A stretch of 64,000 nt of DNA from Diplonema japonicum (GCA_964019335.1 OZ025654.1:806001-870000); one strand, 5' to 3'. Positions 27,074 through 37,924 are shown, counted from the stretch's first letter. The notes: a model not told the origin generated them from the sequence alone. Numbers and translations: made by a program.

Positions 27074-30000
27074 ATGAATCGGCTAGTTATTGCCGCTGGT
27101 TTCTTATGTGCATTTGCCCAAGCAGGTTCGGGGGGACACTTCTCTGTAGGCCAACACGGAGCGCTCGACTACGCTGGGCACGGTGGGGACCACCCGAGCA
27201 ACGACCACAAGGAATGGCTCATCGACTGCCATGCGAAGGTGCACTTCTCATGGGAAAGGTTCGACCTTGAAAGCGACTACGACATTTTATTCATCTCCCA
27301 CAAGCACGGTGTGTACAGGCCGACTATGCGAACCCAACCCAGAAGCCTGTTGGGACCTGTGAGGCTCGTCTTCACCAGCGACTCTTCAACCCAGCAAACA
27401 GAAGGCTTCCGCGCTCTCTGGTCATGCGGCACCGAACCACAATTCGACGACTCTAGCAGCCTTGCGGAACTTCTTGAAGTCGGTGCAGGTGTCCTCGACT
27501 ACCCAGGGACCGCTCGGTATAAGGAATGGCTCATCGACTGCCATGCAAAGGTGTACTTTACGTGGGAGAGGTTCGACCTTGAAAGCAATGCTGCCACCCT
27601 GCACATCCATGATGAGCACGTGTCGCATCGTGTCCTCCCACACGCCCCCAATAATAATATCAGCGGCCCTGTGAGGCTCGTGTTCACCAGCGATCTCATA
27701 ACTCCCGTCAGCGTCGGTTTCCGTGTGCAATGGTCGTGCGGGATGGAAGCTGGCAGCCAACCTGAAGGTGAATCCAGCATCGTGCACCTCGAAGGTGTTG
27801 AGGGCGCGCTCGACTTCCCCGGGCACGATGGGGCGCACCCGAACCGCAAAGAATGGCTCATCGACTGCCATGCGAAGGTGTACTTCTCATGGGAGAGGTA
27901 CAACCTTGAAAGCAGCCACGACAGCCTGCGCATGTACCATGAGTATGGCTCGCACGAGGCTACAGCATGGCAAGCTGACATCCTGCAAGGCCCCGTGAGG
28001 CTCGTCTTCACCAGCGACCGCCCCGCTATGAAACAGGGATTCTACGTACGCTGGTCGTGCGGGGATGACACAGACCAGCTTCCTGTCGATGGTGCAGGCG
28101 ACCGCGTCTCACTCCTTGAGGGCGACGAAGGTGTGCTTGACTATCCTGGGGGAGAGGTGAAGGAGTGGCTCATCGAGTGCCATGCGAAGGTGTACTTTCT
28201 GTGGGAAAGGTTCGACCTTGAAGAGAACCGGGACACTGTGAGCATACACCACGGGCACGGAGAGTACCTAGTACCTCAGCGGGGTCAAGAAGATAGCCTG
28301 CAAGGCCCTGTGAGGCTGATCTTCACAAGTGACCGCAACACCTTGGGCACTGGCTTCCGCCTACGCTGGTCGTGCGGAATAGGAATCGGCATCGATGGCA
28401 AGGCCAACGCCTACCTGCCCTCTGCACTAGCTACCGAAATACATGGCGCCGAAGGAACGCTCGACTACGGTGGGGGCCACAACCACAAGGAATGGCTCAT
28501 CGACTGCCATGCGAAGGTGCACTTCTCATGGGAGAGGTTCGACCTTGAAAGCGACTACGACATTTTATTCATCTCCCACAAGCACGGTGTGTACAGGCCG
28601 ACTATGCGAACCCAACCCAGAAGCTTGTTGGGACCTGTGAGGCTCGTCTTCACCAGCGACTCTTCAACGCAAAAGACAGGCTTCCGCGTACAGTGGTCGT
28701 GCGATGTCCCTGGGGCTCGTGACAGCAACACGACTGTTGCACCTACCGACCCCCGAAACGTTGCTGTCCTGGAAACGCGTGTAGGGGACATCACCCTGCA
28801 CGACCCAAACGAGGACTACAAGGAGTGGCACATCCAATGCGGTCAAGAGGTGCGTTTCACGTGGGGGCCCGTGTTCCATCCGAAGATAGGCTTCGGCTTC
28901 CTGCAAGTCTACTCCCGAGCCGGTAACGTAGAGGTCACTCCATGGGACGCTCCGCAGAGTTTCCCAGGTCCCGTGCAGCTCGTGTTCACCCGCGGCCCCT
29001 CCCCCTCATTTACTAACTTCACCGTCCAATGGGAGTGCGGAAGCAACCCCCACGACAATCCTGAAGGCAGCGAGATCCAACTCGAAGGCGATGAGGGCGC
29101 GCTCGACTACCCCGGACACGGCGACAAGGAATGGCTCATCGACTGCCATGCGAAGGTGCACTTCTCATGGGAGAGGTACGACCTTGAAAACAACCACGAC
29201 AGCCTGCGCATGTACCATGAGTACGGGGTGTGCACCGACCAGCCCAGCAGCCTGCTGGGACCCGTGAGGCTCGTCTTCACTAGCGATCGTGCGAAGGGAG
29301 GCTTCCATGTACGCTGGTCGTGCGGAATAGCGATTCCCAAGCTCGCAGCAACAGTGGAGCCCGTGTGGTGCACAGTGGATAAGGACTGCCGGGTGTTTGG
29401 TGACGATGCTGCGGTGTGTCGATCTAGCAAATGCATCTGCGGGCCGGGGTTTGAGAAGCCTGTGCAAGGCGCGCAGGCCGTGTCCACGTGCGTGCGTGCC
29501 GACACCACCTCGAGGGCGAGGTACCTCGAAGGGGCCACCACAACACGGGTCCAAGTTGTGTTCAAGAAGGGAACATGCCAATCGTTCCTTGCTGACGCAC
29601 CACAGCGGCCGGTGCTCAAGCGTCTTCTGGGCGCAGCGCTGGGCACCAGTGTCGGAGGGCTGCGTGTGATATGCCAAACTGGGAGCGTACATCTTATCAT
29701 GCAAAGTACTGTGCCCAACGTGAAATTAGCACAGCTCGCAACCCGTTTGGACTCCTTTGCTCATGATGTGGCAGCCAGCAGGGAACTACGAAGTGCACTG
29801 GGCGCCATCTCGGTGGCACGTATAGCGATGGGAACGGGGCTGCTGGAGTGCGCGAGCCACGGGGCATCAGGGTCCAAAAAGCTCGCCAATATTTGCCATG
29901 CAGTAGCTTGCACAGCAGGCTATGGTGTTACACAGGTCGGGCCAGTGCATAAGTGTGTAGATGTGGCAGGTGTGTCTCGGGGCATCGTGCTGGGTGCTGT

Positions 30001-30085
30001 TTCTGTAGTGGCCCTTGCCTCCGTCACGCTGCTGCGTAGGTTCTTCAAGCAACAGGGACAGGTGAGTCCTTTTGAAGACTTGTAG
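27074..30085 (+). CDS. Membrane-anchored protein with seven CUB-like modules
   Basis: 1003 residues: signal peptide (MNRLVIAAGFLCAFAQA), then seven ~95-residue modules starting near residues 20, 130, 236, 345, 455, 560 and 668. The pattern is G-LDYPG, KEWLIDCHAKVHFSWERFD, L-I-HGY, GPVRLVFTSD, GF-WSCG. Module 6 is the most diverged. A small Cys-rich EGF-like stretch (about 762-808, CTVDKDCRVF-CICGPGFEKP) is followed by ~160 residues of unknown fold, one membrane helix (about 969-987, GIVLGAVSVVALASVTLL), and a short basic tail. So it is a type I surface protein; CUB-type modules usually bind proteins or glycans. Modules 1 and 5 are nearly identical over ~60 residues (27208-27390 against 28483-28670), showing recent copying within the gene. 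The modules are related to those of the WSC proteins. There is no clear pyrimidine tract upstream. Confidence 0.85.
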   Translation: MNRLVIAAGFLCAFAQAGSGGHFSVGQHGALDYAGHGGDHPSNDHKEWLIDCHAKVHFSWERFDLESDYDILFISHKHGVYRPTMRTQPRSLLGPVRLVFTSDSSTQQTEGFRALWSCGTEPQFDDSSSLAELLEVGAGVLDYPGTARYKEWLIDCHAKVYFTWERFDLESNAATLHIHDEHVSHRVLPHAPNNNISGPVRLVFTSDLITPVSVGFRVQWSCGMEAGSQPEGESSIVHLEGVEGALDFPGHDGAHPNRKEWLIDCHAKVYFSWERYNLESSHDSLRMYHEYGSHEATAWQADILQGPVRLVFTSDRPAMKQGFYVRWSCGDDTDQLPVDGAGDRVSLLEGDEGVLDYPGGEVKEWLIECHAKVYFLWERFDLEENRDTVSIHHGHGEYLVPQRGQEDSLQGPVRLIFTSDRNTLGTGFRLRWSCGIGIGIDGKANAYLPSALATEIHGAEGTLDYGGGHNHKEWLIDCHAKVHFSWERFDLESDYDILFISHKHGVYRPTMRTQPRSLLGPVRLVFTSDSSTQKTGFRVQWSCDVPGARDSNTTVAPTDPRNVAVLETRVGDITLHDPNEDYKEWHIQCGQEVRFTWGPVFHPKIGFGFLQVYSRAGNVEVTPWDAPQSFPGPVQLVFTRGPSPSFTNFTVQWECGSNPHDNPEGSEIQLEGDEGALDYPGHGDKEWLIDCHAKVHFSWERYDLENNHDSLRMYHEYGVCTDQPSSLLGPVRLVFTSDRAKGGFHVRWSCGIAIPKLAATVEPVWCTVDKDCRVFGDDAAVCRSSKCICGPGFEKPVQGAQAVSTCVRADTTSRARYLEGATTTRVQVVFKKGTCQSFLADAPQRPVLKRLLGAALGTSVGGLRVICQTGSVHLIMQSTVPNVKLAQLATRLDSFAHDVAASRELRSALGAISVARIAMGTGLLECASHGASGSKKLANICHAVACTAGYGVTQVGPVHKCVDVAGVSRGIVLGAVSVVALASVTLLRRFFKQQGQVSPFEDL

Positions 30086-30373
30086 CAGAGAATCGACAAG
30101 TTTTTTATTCATATGCTCCAGAAGGGGAGCATTAATAGATAGGAACTCACACCACAGGAGGCTGTCCTCCAGTGGGATTGTCTTTTACTATGAGAATTCA
30201 AGCTTCTTTCTTCTAGGCACTTTTGCCCTGACATTTCTTCCCCCCTCCTCCCCCTTGCAATATTCTTTTATCACATAATAGTGATCGTGAATACGAATAT
30301 CGCGACGCGTTACCGAATTTGGGAAATTTGACTCAAGTAGAGTCAAACTATATCCCTCGAAAAAGAAGGGGGG

Positions 30374-30405
<32 letters not shown>

Positions 30406-30427
30406 CGTAGAGGATGGTTTTAGCAAA
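30086..30427. other. 3' UTR and flank
   Basis: No gene; an A-run (30374-30404) and small self-complementary stretches such as GACTCAAGTAGAGTC. Confidence 0.45.
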
Positions 30428-32986
30428 ATATATATATGGGTCGATTTCAAAACCCCCCCCCCAAAAAAAAATGAGGCCAATTGACACTTTCGTTGCATCT
30501 TTGGGCATGCCGCCCCCTTTAAAAAAATTCTCCATATTTCCCGGCCCATATTAGGAAAGAACCCGGGTCAGAAATCGCTCAAGGGTGCTATTTTGACCTA
30601 TGAAAAATTCAGTCTTAGGGTAAAAATCGGGTTTTAGTGGTTTTGGTAAAGTCAGAGATTTTGCTTTCAATAGCAAGAAATAGCGGAACTCACTGCTAGA
30701 AGGTGGCTGAAATGATGTTGAAGGTGGAAACCTTCATTTCTTAGTCTTTTGCAGTTTAGATGTGCTGCTGCTGCTGGGTGGGCGACCTCGTTTCTGTTTC
30801 ATATTAGGCCTTCTACCGCGTTTTGGGGGGGTTTTAAGAGGCTCATTCGCAGGTGTGCTTGGTGCTTCGGGCTTGTCATGCTCTTCTACGGGGGAAGTGT
30901 CGAGTTTCTTTTGTAACTTGCTAACAATTCTTTCCCGTTTTTCAAGTCCGGGAAGGCTTCAGGAACGTCTTCATCCTCATCACAAGATTCATAGGCTGGG
31001 GGCTCTCTGCCCTGTCTGCATCGAGTTCTTTGATGACGTACTTTAGTTCCTTCCATGTTGTAGCAAATACACCCTCCGGAGTACTCTTGAACCCATATGC
31101 GCCTGTAAAGTCCGGGAACTCAAGAATCTTCTTTTTGTACGGGCCAAAGACATCAGTAACTACAAATGCAGAGGTGTACCGTATCGTATTGGTGATGTTC
31201 GCTATTTGTTCGACAGTTTTAATTGTTGTGGAACGAGACACCCAAGCCAAACACGAGAAAGCATGGCCATCTGAAACGTCTCCATACTATCTGTGGCAGC
31301 ACAGAAGTGTGGCTTAAAAAAAAAAAAAAAGAAAAGAGGTGGGAAAGAATAATGACGTTAGTTGCTTTATAAATCGCCTGGCACACAAGCAACTTTCAGG
31401 GCTGACGGCGACCAAGCTGAAAGGACTGAGAGAAGATTACCGGAAGAAAGGATTGGAAGATATAAGTGTCAGCTAGGCACTACGTGGCTGTCCCTGCCGT
31501 TTTTGCCGTGTTTCTCCCCCAGAAACCACAGGGAAAACGTCTGATCAGCATAGACGTCACGAAGACCAAAAAGAACAAAATAGCAAAATTCCTTTGCACG
31601 AAAGTGACGCCCACTGTCAGTCCAGAGAATCCACTCCATTTTTTCGGGGATCGCAAACCCACTAGCCAGGACAGTTTTCAGGCACTCGATAACGCATTTC
31701 ACGTCAGTATTCAGACTTGAAAGCACACAATCAACATGCAGCGCCTACGGACACCATGCCCGTCAATCCAGTACACCCCGATTCCCAAAACACTATACGA
31801 TTGCGAATGGTAAAAATCGTAGCTTGTTGATACAGGACCCATTGGTAGGGACCCTTGGACTTGAAGTCGATGTCAAGAACTAATGCATCCGGTGGGGGAG
31901 AAGTCCTGTGTTCATTGTACAACCTTCTTTGGGCCATACACCTTTCAACATGTTGCTCCCAAGGCTTCACGTTTGCAACAAGTTCACGTACCTTTTTCTT
32001 TGGGTACTTCCATCGGATCGCATCAATGCAATTTAGGGTCTCTTGCATGTCCGAAACACTGAACTGCAGGTCCCATTTGACCCCACGTGTGTCATCGTTT
32101 GCAATAGCGAAAGACGCATCCGTTGTGCTTTCGTACTCGCACATATCCGTGGGTTTGGCACAGTGCATAAATTCCTTCCCTCTCGGAATGTTGAATAGGA
32201 AATCTTATTCATAAGAGCGGATGACCGGAAAACATCTTGATATGACACCTCGAGTGACCTTACGGTAGTCATCCTGTGCGTTTGCGTGTGAGACGCCGGA
32301 GGACCCGCGATGTTGGCTGGCTGACTGCTAGATGATCAGAATTGATCTCTGTGTCATCCTCCAAGGATGTCGCACTGGGCCGGCCTGGCTTGCACACTGT
32401 ACCCATGCTACTGTAGAACAAGTCTTTTCCAACAGTAAGGCCAGCTGCCCTTATTTCGTCGTGTGTGATGTGGTCAAGCCGCATGCCTCTGACCAATTGG
32501 CGCCGTGTGGCGTCTTGTTGTCTATTAAACCAACCAGAAAATGATGGCAGAAGTGCCGCTAAAAGTTCCCCCTTACACACTACGTCACAAACTAGTGCAG
32601 CACAGTCGTTGCCACTGAGCTTCTCAAGAGCCTCTTTGGCGAGTGTCCTGATCGCCGATGTGTTCCCATTTACCCTTTCTCGGTCCGAATACCTTTTTTT
32701 TACCCCTAGTTTCTCAACTGCAAGTTTAAAAGCGTCCATTTTTGGAACCCCCCCCCTCTTTTTCTGAAGTTGTTTAAAGTGGGAAAACCTATTTTTGGAA
32801 CCCCCTGAATTTATGCAAAGTGAAAAAACCCATTTTGCCCCTAGGACTGAATTTTTTGGCTACTAGTAACACTCACTTTCCAATTTTATGGGGTGTTTTT
32901 TTTCCTAACCTGGGGGAGAGAAATATTGAAAGTGTCAATTGGCCTCATTTTGGGGGGGGTTTTTTTGAAACGATGCCATATATATG
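30428..32986 (-). mobile_element. DNA transposon with terminal inverted repeats
   Basis: The ends are an imperfect inverted repeat of ~55-70 bp: left includes TGAGGCCAATTGACACTTTC (30471-30490), right includes GAAAGTGTCAATTGGCCTCA (32929-32948). Both continue outward through a C/G-run to an ATATAT stretch. The ~2.5-kb interior carries a broken transposase on the - strand. I cannot place it in a named superfamily with confidence. Confidence 0.65.
30690..32739 (-). pseudogene. RNase-H-like transposase, broken frames
   Basis: Four - strand pieces read in order. 32739-32269 is an N-terminal part with a helix-turn-helix-like stretch (RLDHITHDEIRAAGLTVGK). 32168-31731 has ALVLDIDFKSKG, a first catalytic Asp in a beta strand, then YQQATIF and IVFWES. 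31726-31469 has WTDSGRHFRAKEFCYF, a second Asp, then FLGEKHGKNGRDSH. 31250-30942 is a C-terminal part, followed by an AT-hook-like basic tail (KRGRPPSSSS near 30760). The D...WxDgg.hF...F(F/L)gexHGK pattern is that of RNase-H-fold transposases, from memory of such proteins. Frames change between pieces, so it is a relic. Confidence 0.55.
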
Positions 32987-33328
32987 TTGGTGGAAAACGG
33001 GGGGGGGGATTGTTTCTGTTTTTGCGACAAATAAAAGGAATTATGGAACCTTTTTCGAATCTGGAAAGTTATTTTCGGAATAATAGGCATTCTATTGGCT
33101 CCCCCCGTTTCATATAGTATCATGAAAAATGCCCCCCCCCCCCCCCTCCTTTTTTTAAAGATGATTTGTCTTATGTGTTTGAAAAATACTGGTCTCCTCG
33201 GCTTTCCCCTCGCAGTGTCGCTTACTGCACGCTTGTATTTTGAGCTAAAAAAGATTAAATGAGTCACACGTGCATAGGTTCCCCCCTTCCCCATTCTCAG
33301 TAAGATTGGATTTAAACTCAGATGCATT

Positions 33329-33359
<31 letters not shown>

Positions 33360-33695
33360 CCACCCTGCCAGGGGTTGCCTCGTTTAAGTTGTTACCCTCG
33401 CTTCGCTCGTGACACCGCATCACCGTGATGAACCTGGAGGCCCCCGTGAATCAGTCAATCTGAATTTCTGTTGATAAAGTAAATAGCTTTTTCTTTTCTT
33501 TTTCTCATTTTTTACTTACTTTACTTTTTCTACCCCTCTAGAAAACTTCTTTCCTTCTCTCCAACTCTAAGTCTCTCCAATTCCTCTTTCTAGTTGTCTC
33601 CTGGCCGCCCCAGCCTGTTGCCATGAAAGCGTGTGCTTCTTTATCAATAAGAAACGACCCCCCCCCCCCCCCCCCCCACCTCCCCGGGGGGGGGG
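32987..33695. other. Intergenic with repeats
   Basis: G-, C- and T-runs. CCCTCGCTTCGCTCGTGAC (33397-33415) is the GAGCGAAGCGAG motif seen in the palindromes at 43960, 55215 and 60890. No gene. Confidence 0.45.
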
Positions 33696-34050
33696 GGGGG
33701 GGCTATGCTGGCAAGAAACGTGGAAACGTTTCCGTTTCTTTATTTTCAAAAAGATGCTTGGAAACGCGTTTCCTTGCCAGCGCTGGGGGGGGGGGGGGGT
33801 GAAAGAAATGCGTACGGCTCCTTGCTAGCTTGGGCTGGTTTGCTTGCTTGCCTAAGCTGGGGCGTTGTCTTGGGGTGCTGGCTTTGCTCCACTCTACTAC
33901 TGGCGTTTCTAGAAGAAGGATATTTTGTAATCGTAGTCACTGTATGTGGGTGCCACCAGGGCTATGTTGGCAGAGAAGCGGGAAACGTTTCTGTTTTCAT
34001 ATTTTCAAAAAAGCTTGGAAACGTTGTCCCAAGGGTCGATCTTTTTAGGC
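33655..34050. repeat. Two GTTTCC fold-back copies
   Basis: Copy one, about 33700-33785: GGCTATGCTGGCAAGAAACG at one end and CGTTTCCTTGCCAGCGCTGG at the other, nearly complementary. It is flanked by a C-run followed by a G-run (33659-33702) on the left and a G-run on the right. Copy two, about 33958-34025, keeps GGGCTATGTTGGCAGAGAAG and CTTGGAAACG. This is the best example of the family's terminal repeat. Confidence 0.65.
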
Positions 34051-34740
34051 TTCCACCTTGAGCAATGCTCACCCTTGCCCCGAGTTCCTTACACTGCAGG
34101 CCTGACCTAAAAGCCTCATGCCAATAGGTCGCAAGAGAGGCCATTCGCAACGTAGGCCTAGGCTGCCGCAACATGAATGCCCGCAGCAAAATCTTAAAAA
34201 AGAAAAAGAAAAAAAAAAATGTGTACTGCTTGCGTACGACCGTACGCCGACAACGTAGCGCTAGCCTGGCCGTGGGGGGGGGGGGTAATTTTGGGGGAGA
34301 TTGTATTATATTAGGGGGAAAAAAAGAAAACAAGGTAAAAAAGGACAGCAAAAAAAAAAAACATTATGTATCTTTTACCCCCCCCCCCCCCCGCCTTTAA
34401 ATCATTTTCCCGAGGTTAGGATGGTAAGTTTGTTTTTGCAAATATTTCAGGTACCAAACCGTGGTCACTGTTTTTCAAAAATACAGATAAAGTATTAACA
34501 AGTGCCCAGAAATGCTCTAATCCGGCGAATTTTGATTTTTTGGTAATTTGGAGGGTATTGGGCGGTTTTTTTTTACCTCAGGGGAAAGAATTTTTAAAAA
34601 ACTTTTTTTTTCCACGTTTAACCACGTTTTTTAGGACCATGTGACCCCCCCCTCCCCTCCTTTTTTTTTGCATCAACAACTAACGGATTTGGGCTTTGCC
34701 GCTGGGGGAAGAAATAGATATTTATTGCCAACAAATTATG
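34051..34740. other. Gene-poor stretch
   Basis: Homopolymer-rich; no gene or repeat recognised apart from weak similarity of GTACCAAACCGTGGTCAC (34451-34468) to GTACCAAACTGTGGTCAC at 16338. Confidence 0.4.
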
Positions 34741-34845
34741 AGTCATTATTTTAACTAGAGTACCCGAATCGCGGTAACGAGTGTTAAATAATGGCTCATT
34801 GGCGGCAAGTAAGTCGTTTTATTTCACTCTTCGTCATTTGAGACC
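34741..34845. repeat. Solo left end of tyrosine-recombinase element
   Basis: TGAGTCATTATTTTAACTAG through GTTAAATAATGGCTCATTGG and CGTTTTATTTCACTCTTCG to GTCATTTGAG. It matches 36163-36292 closely, with the central hairpin shortened; no recombinase follows. Confidence 0.6.
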
Positions 34846-36160
34846 GGTTCTGTCACAAAAGATTAAAATAGCGTTTTAGGGCATCCAACTCGTCGAAAAT
34901 GGGTTTTTGGGCGACTTTGGTGGTTAAGGTAGTTTTTTGCGCCTTTCCCCCGATTTCTTTTTCCGTGTTTGATATTAAGTCCAAAGACCGGTAATGTTAA
35001 AGCAACTGCATTCGGCAGCCCTCAACCGGTTTGTACAAATAGCAACGCTGGTTCGCGATGATTTTATTTCCTTGTGCAGTTTTGTGCAAAGAAATCTTAG
35101 CAGCTTTTCTATTACTTTTTGCGAAAATAACAAAGACAAAGAGAGACATGAGTCACAGTGAATCTTTTTTTCCCCCTCTTCTTCTTTTTTTTTCTGTTCG
35201 AAACTAGTTTGGTTGAGAAAGAAAAAGAAGAAAAAAAAGGAATAATAAAAAAAAAAGAGTGGCACCTAGAACTTTCTCTATCCTTTCCTTTCCTTTCCTT
35301 TCCTTTCCTTTTATTTCTTTGCTGCGGTGGGCCGTTGCTAACCTTCGGATTTTTGTTTTTCTATGGGAAAGAACGAAAAAAGAAGAAGAAAAAAAAAAAG
35401 CAAAAAAAAAAAGTATTATTATCCCCTAAACGCCCGAGCGGGCGTTTTTGTCCTTATTTCACTTTTTTTTTGAACACGGCCCCTGGACTTCAAAATATGG
35501 CATTGTTGCGCGTTTTATTTTGTCTTGGAACTATGTTTTGCGTTAAAAGTTTTGTTTTAATTGAAACCAGCAGGGTGGGCTTAAAATGAAATCAGATAAT
35601 CAATGAAGGGGAAAAAGAAGAATAAAAGAAAAGTTAAAACCCAGCTTCCTTCCTTTTTTGCCCATTAGCCATGGAGGCACCACGAACGTGCAACGTAAGA
35701 AGAAGCAAATGGGAGTGAACCCACAACGTTAGGTTTCTTCTGTTGAATAACAGAAAGGACATATATTGTGTTCACAAGTATGATTCGTCTCTAGAAGGCT
35801 AGGAAGACTATGTCATTCTTTTTTTCTTTTTTAAAAAAAAGAAGATTCTCCAATATGTGAAATTGTGTGCAAATCGAGTTTGTACAATAAAAAAGAAAAA
35901 AAGAAAGAAAAAAGAAAAAAAGAAAACTTTCATGAGTTTGTGCGCACGAGCGGTATTTTTATCCAATAAGTTAACTCATTACACCTGCCATCAACTGTTT
36001 TTTTTCTCTTCTTTTGGGGGGCGTAGCCGAGAGGCACAATGCGCAGTACCGACAGCGCAGAAGGGAAAAACAACCGCAAGAACGGAAAAAGAAATGTTCC
36101 TCGTATGCCAGACGATGTATGATGACAACCAAAAAAATAACTATTTATTGCCAACAAATA
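34846..36160. other. Gene-poor stretch
   Basis: A/T-runs and a TTTCC tandem repeat (35283-35310). No gene recognised; GAACGCC-like palindrome at 35427-35443 (CGCCCGAGCGGGCG). Confidence 0.4.
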
Positions 36161-36267
36161 ATGAGTCATAATTTAACTCGAGTTCCCGAATTTTTTGCAC
36201 TCGGGCCCTCGTGCAAAAAAACGGTAACGAGAGTTAAATTATGGCTCATTTGGCGGCAAGTAAGTCG

Positions 36268-37817
36268 TTTTATTTCACTCTTCGTCATTTGAGTCACTCA
36301 CTCTCACTCACTCTCACTGCTTTCACCGCTGCTTTCCTCACACGGGTCAGCTTTTTTTTGGGGGGGGGGGGGGGGGGGCAGGCATTTGGTTATTGTTGAT
36401 ATTGATTGTGACGTAGTCGCTAATATTTGAGAAATAGATAGTTTGACCCGGTTGGACACTGTTGGGGGCGGGCTGTGGCAGTCCAGGCTGTTGTGTGTTG
36501 GGAACCAAGGCAGGATTTCCAGGCTGCTGTTGTGAGGGCAGGCAAGGAATGTTCAGCTGCTGCGACACAGTCCTAATCAGCTTTTTGCTTTTATCGATGT
36601 AGCCCTGGGCTACTGAAACCGAGTTCCAGCTAAAAAATTTCATCAGCGTGGCTATGTCGGCGCCCCCTTCACAAGCAGCTGTAGCGGCACTCCTCCTCAT
36701 CGAATGCGAAGTGTACTTCGACGGGCAGCTCTTGCCTAGCAGGCTGGCCACTATTTTGGTGACGTTCCTCACGGTGTTGATCCCTAACCTGGACGCAACA
36801 AACCCCTTCGACCCGTTCTGTGTATGGGCTGCCCTCCGAAGGAACAGTTTCTTGTCGTCAACAGAGGAAAAATAGATGTTGAAAACATCGGCTGCGAGTC
36901 CCTTCGGCACTAAAAAGGTCGAAAGCTCCGGAGGTCCACGCTGTTTCTTGCGCTGGAAGCAGAACCAGAAGCCGTAGTCGTCTTGCGACACCTTAGAGTA
37001 CTCTAGCTCGTACAGCTCTTCCCCCCTCAACCCCCCGTAATAACCACAAACAAACATTGCTCTGTTCACGGTAAAAACGTTGGCCTTCATATGCTCAGGG
37101 CATTCGAGGGTGAGCAACGTAGAGAGGTCCTCCATGTTGAATACCTCAGCTTTTTTGACAACCCGGGTCGTGGAGGATTCCGACCTCTTCAAAAAGAGTT
37201 TGAGCTCTTTCCACTCCTTTTCATCAGCCCCATAAATTGCAACGAAGACAGCCCGGATTTGGCTATACAGCGTCCACGCGGTGCCACAGCTGTACCCATC
37301 AGCAAGTTTCTGCTTAAGATAGGAGATGACATCAGCTTCTTTCGGCTTCGTATGCTTGGACCAGAAGTTTTCCCATGCTGTTTTGTAAATCTCAGCTGAC
37401 TTCCTGGGGAGTTTTTCTTCCCAGTTCGAACACTTTTTATCCTTCGGCATGATTGCGATGCGATTTGTAGTGCTGTTAGGTGGTTTTTTTGCTGAAATTT
37501 CCCTAAGGTGATATGGGGGTGGCAATTTCGCTATGGCATTTAAAGGGGAAGTAAAGCGCTTATTCCCACTTTTAAGGGCTGGAATGGCCTCAGATGGCCA
37601 AAAATAGTCAAAATACCCCCACCCCAAAAAATTTTTTCAAGGGGGTGGGTACATTTTTTTCACGACGAGACCCATTTTTTCACTCTGAATGGCCATTATT
37701 TAACTAGTTAAATAATGGCGATTTCGCGTTAAATAATGGCGATTTCGCGTTAAATAATGGCGATTTCGCGTTAAATAATGAGGCCCCTAGTGAGTGAAGA
37801 AAATGACGAAGAGTGAA

Positions 37818-37823
<6 letters not shown>
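36268..37823 (-). mobile_element. Tyrosine-recombinase element with inverted ends
   Basis: A 23-bp inverted repeat bounds the element: TTTTATTTCACTCTTCGTCA(TTT) at 36268-36290 and its complement at 37801-37823. Just inside the right end, three tandem copies of GGCGATTTCGCGTTAAATAA(T) occupy 37713-37779. Next to both ends are palindromes built on TTAAATTATG. The one gene inside is a complete tyrosine recombinase on the - strand. There is no reverse transcriptase, so it is not DIRS-like; it is closest in content to Cryptons, which usually lack inverted ends. Confidence 0.7.
36347..37450 (-). CDS. Tyrosine recombinase
   Basis: 367 residues from the ATG at 37450 (the frame stays open upstream but without ATG). 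The N-terminal SAM-like DNA-binding part (about 15-95) has YKTAWENFWSKH. The catalytic domain (about 105-300) has the full set: Arg142 in YYGGLRGEEL, a Lys-rich hairpin (FQRKKQRG, 165-172), His249 and Arg252 in HSMRRSAA, Trp275 in FFSWNS, and Tyr284 in AQGYIDKS. A Gln/Pro-rich tail ends in NISDYVTININNN and polyproline. It cuts and rejoins DNA through a 3'-phosphotyrosine. The frame is intact, so the element may be, or may recently have been, active. Its C-terminal NIN motif recurs in the deleted relative at 42845-43072. Confidence 0.85.
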   Translation of the reverse strand: MPKDKKCSNWEEKLPRKSAEIYKTAWENFWSKHTKPKEADVISYLKQKLADGYSCGTAWTLYSQIRAVFVAIYGADEKEWKELKLFLKRSESSTTRVVKKAEVFNMEDLSTLLTLECPEHMKANVFTVNRAMFVCGYYGGLRGEELYELEYSKVSQDDYGFWFCFQRKKQRGPPELSTFLVPKGLAADVFNIYFSSVDDKKLFLRRAAHTQNGSKGFVASRLGINTVRNVTKIVASLLGKSCPSKYTSHSMRRSAATAACEGGADIATLMKFFSWNSVSVAQGYIDKSKKLIRTVSQQLNIPCLPSQQQPGNPALVPNTQQPGLPQPAPNSVQPGQTIYFSNISDYVTININNNQMPAPPPPPPKKS

Positions 37824-37866
<43 letters not shown>

Positions 37867-37924
37867 TTTTTCCCTCTTTTTTTTCTTTAGTGGCTGGAAC
37901 CTTTTTTTTCCCTCTTTTTTTTCT
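37824..37924. repeat. A-run and short tandem duplication
   Basis: A 40-A run just beyond the element, then a duplicated unit (TTTTTTCCCTCTTTTTTTTC... GGCTGGAACCT) at 37862-37895 and 37901-37939. Confidence 0.5.

Noticed and set aside
36290-36330. CACTCACT repeats as a possible CRISPR or microsatellite array.
   Set aside because: Only a few irregular units, no spacers; part of the recombinase-element end.
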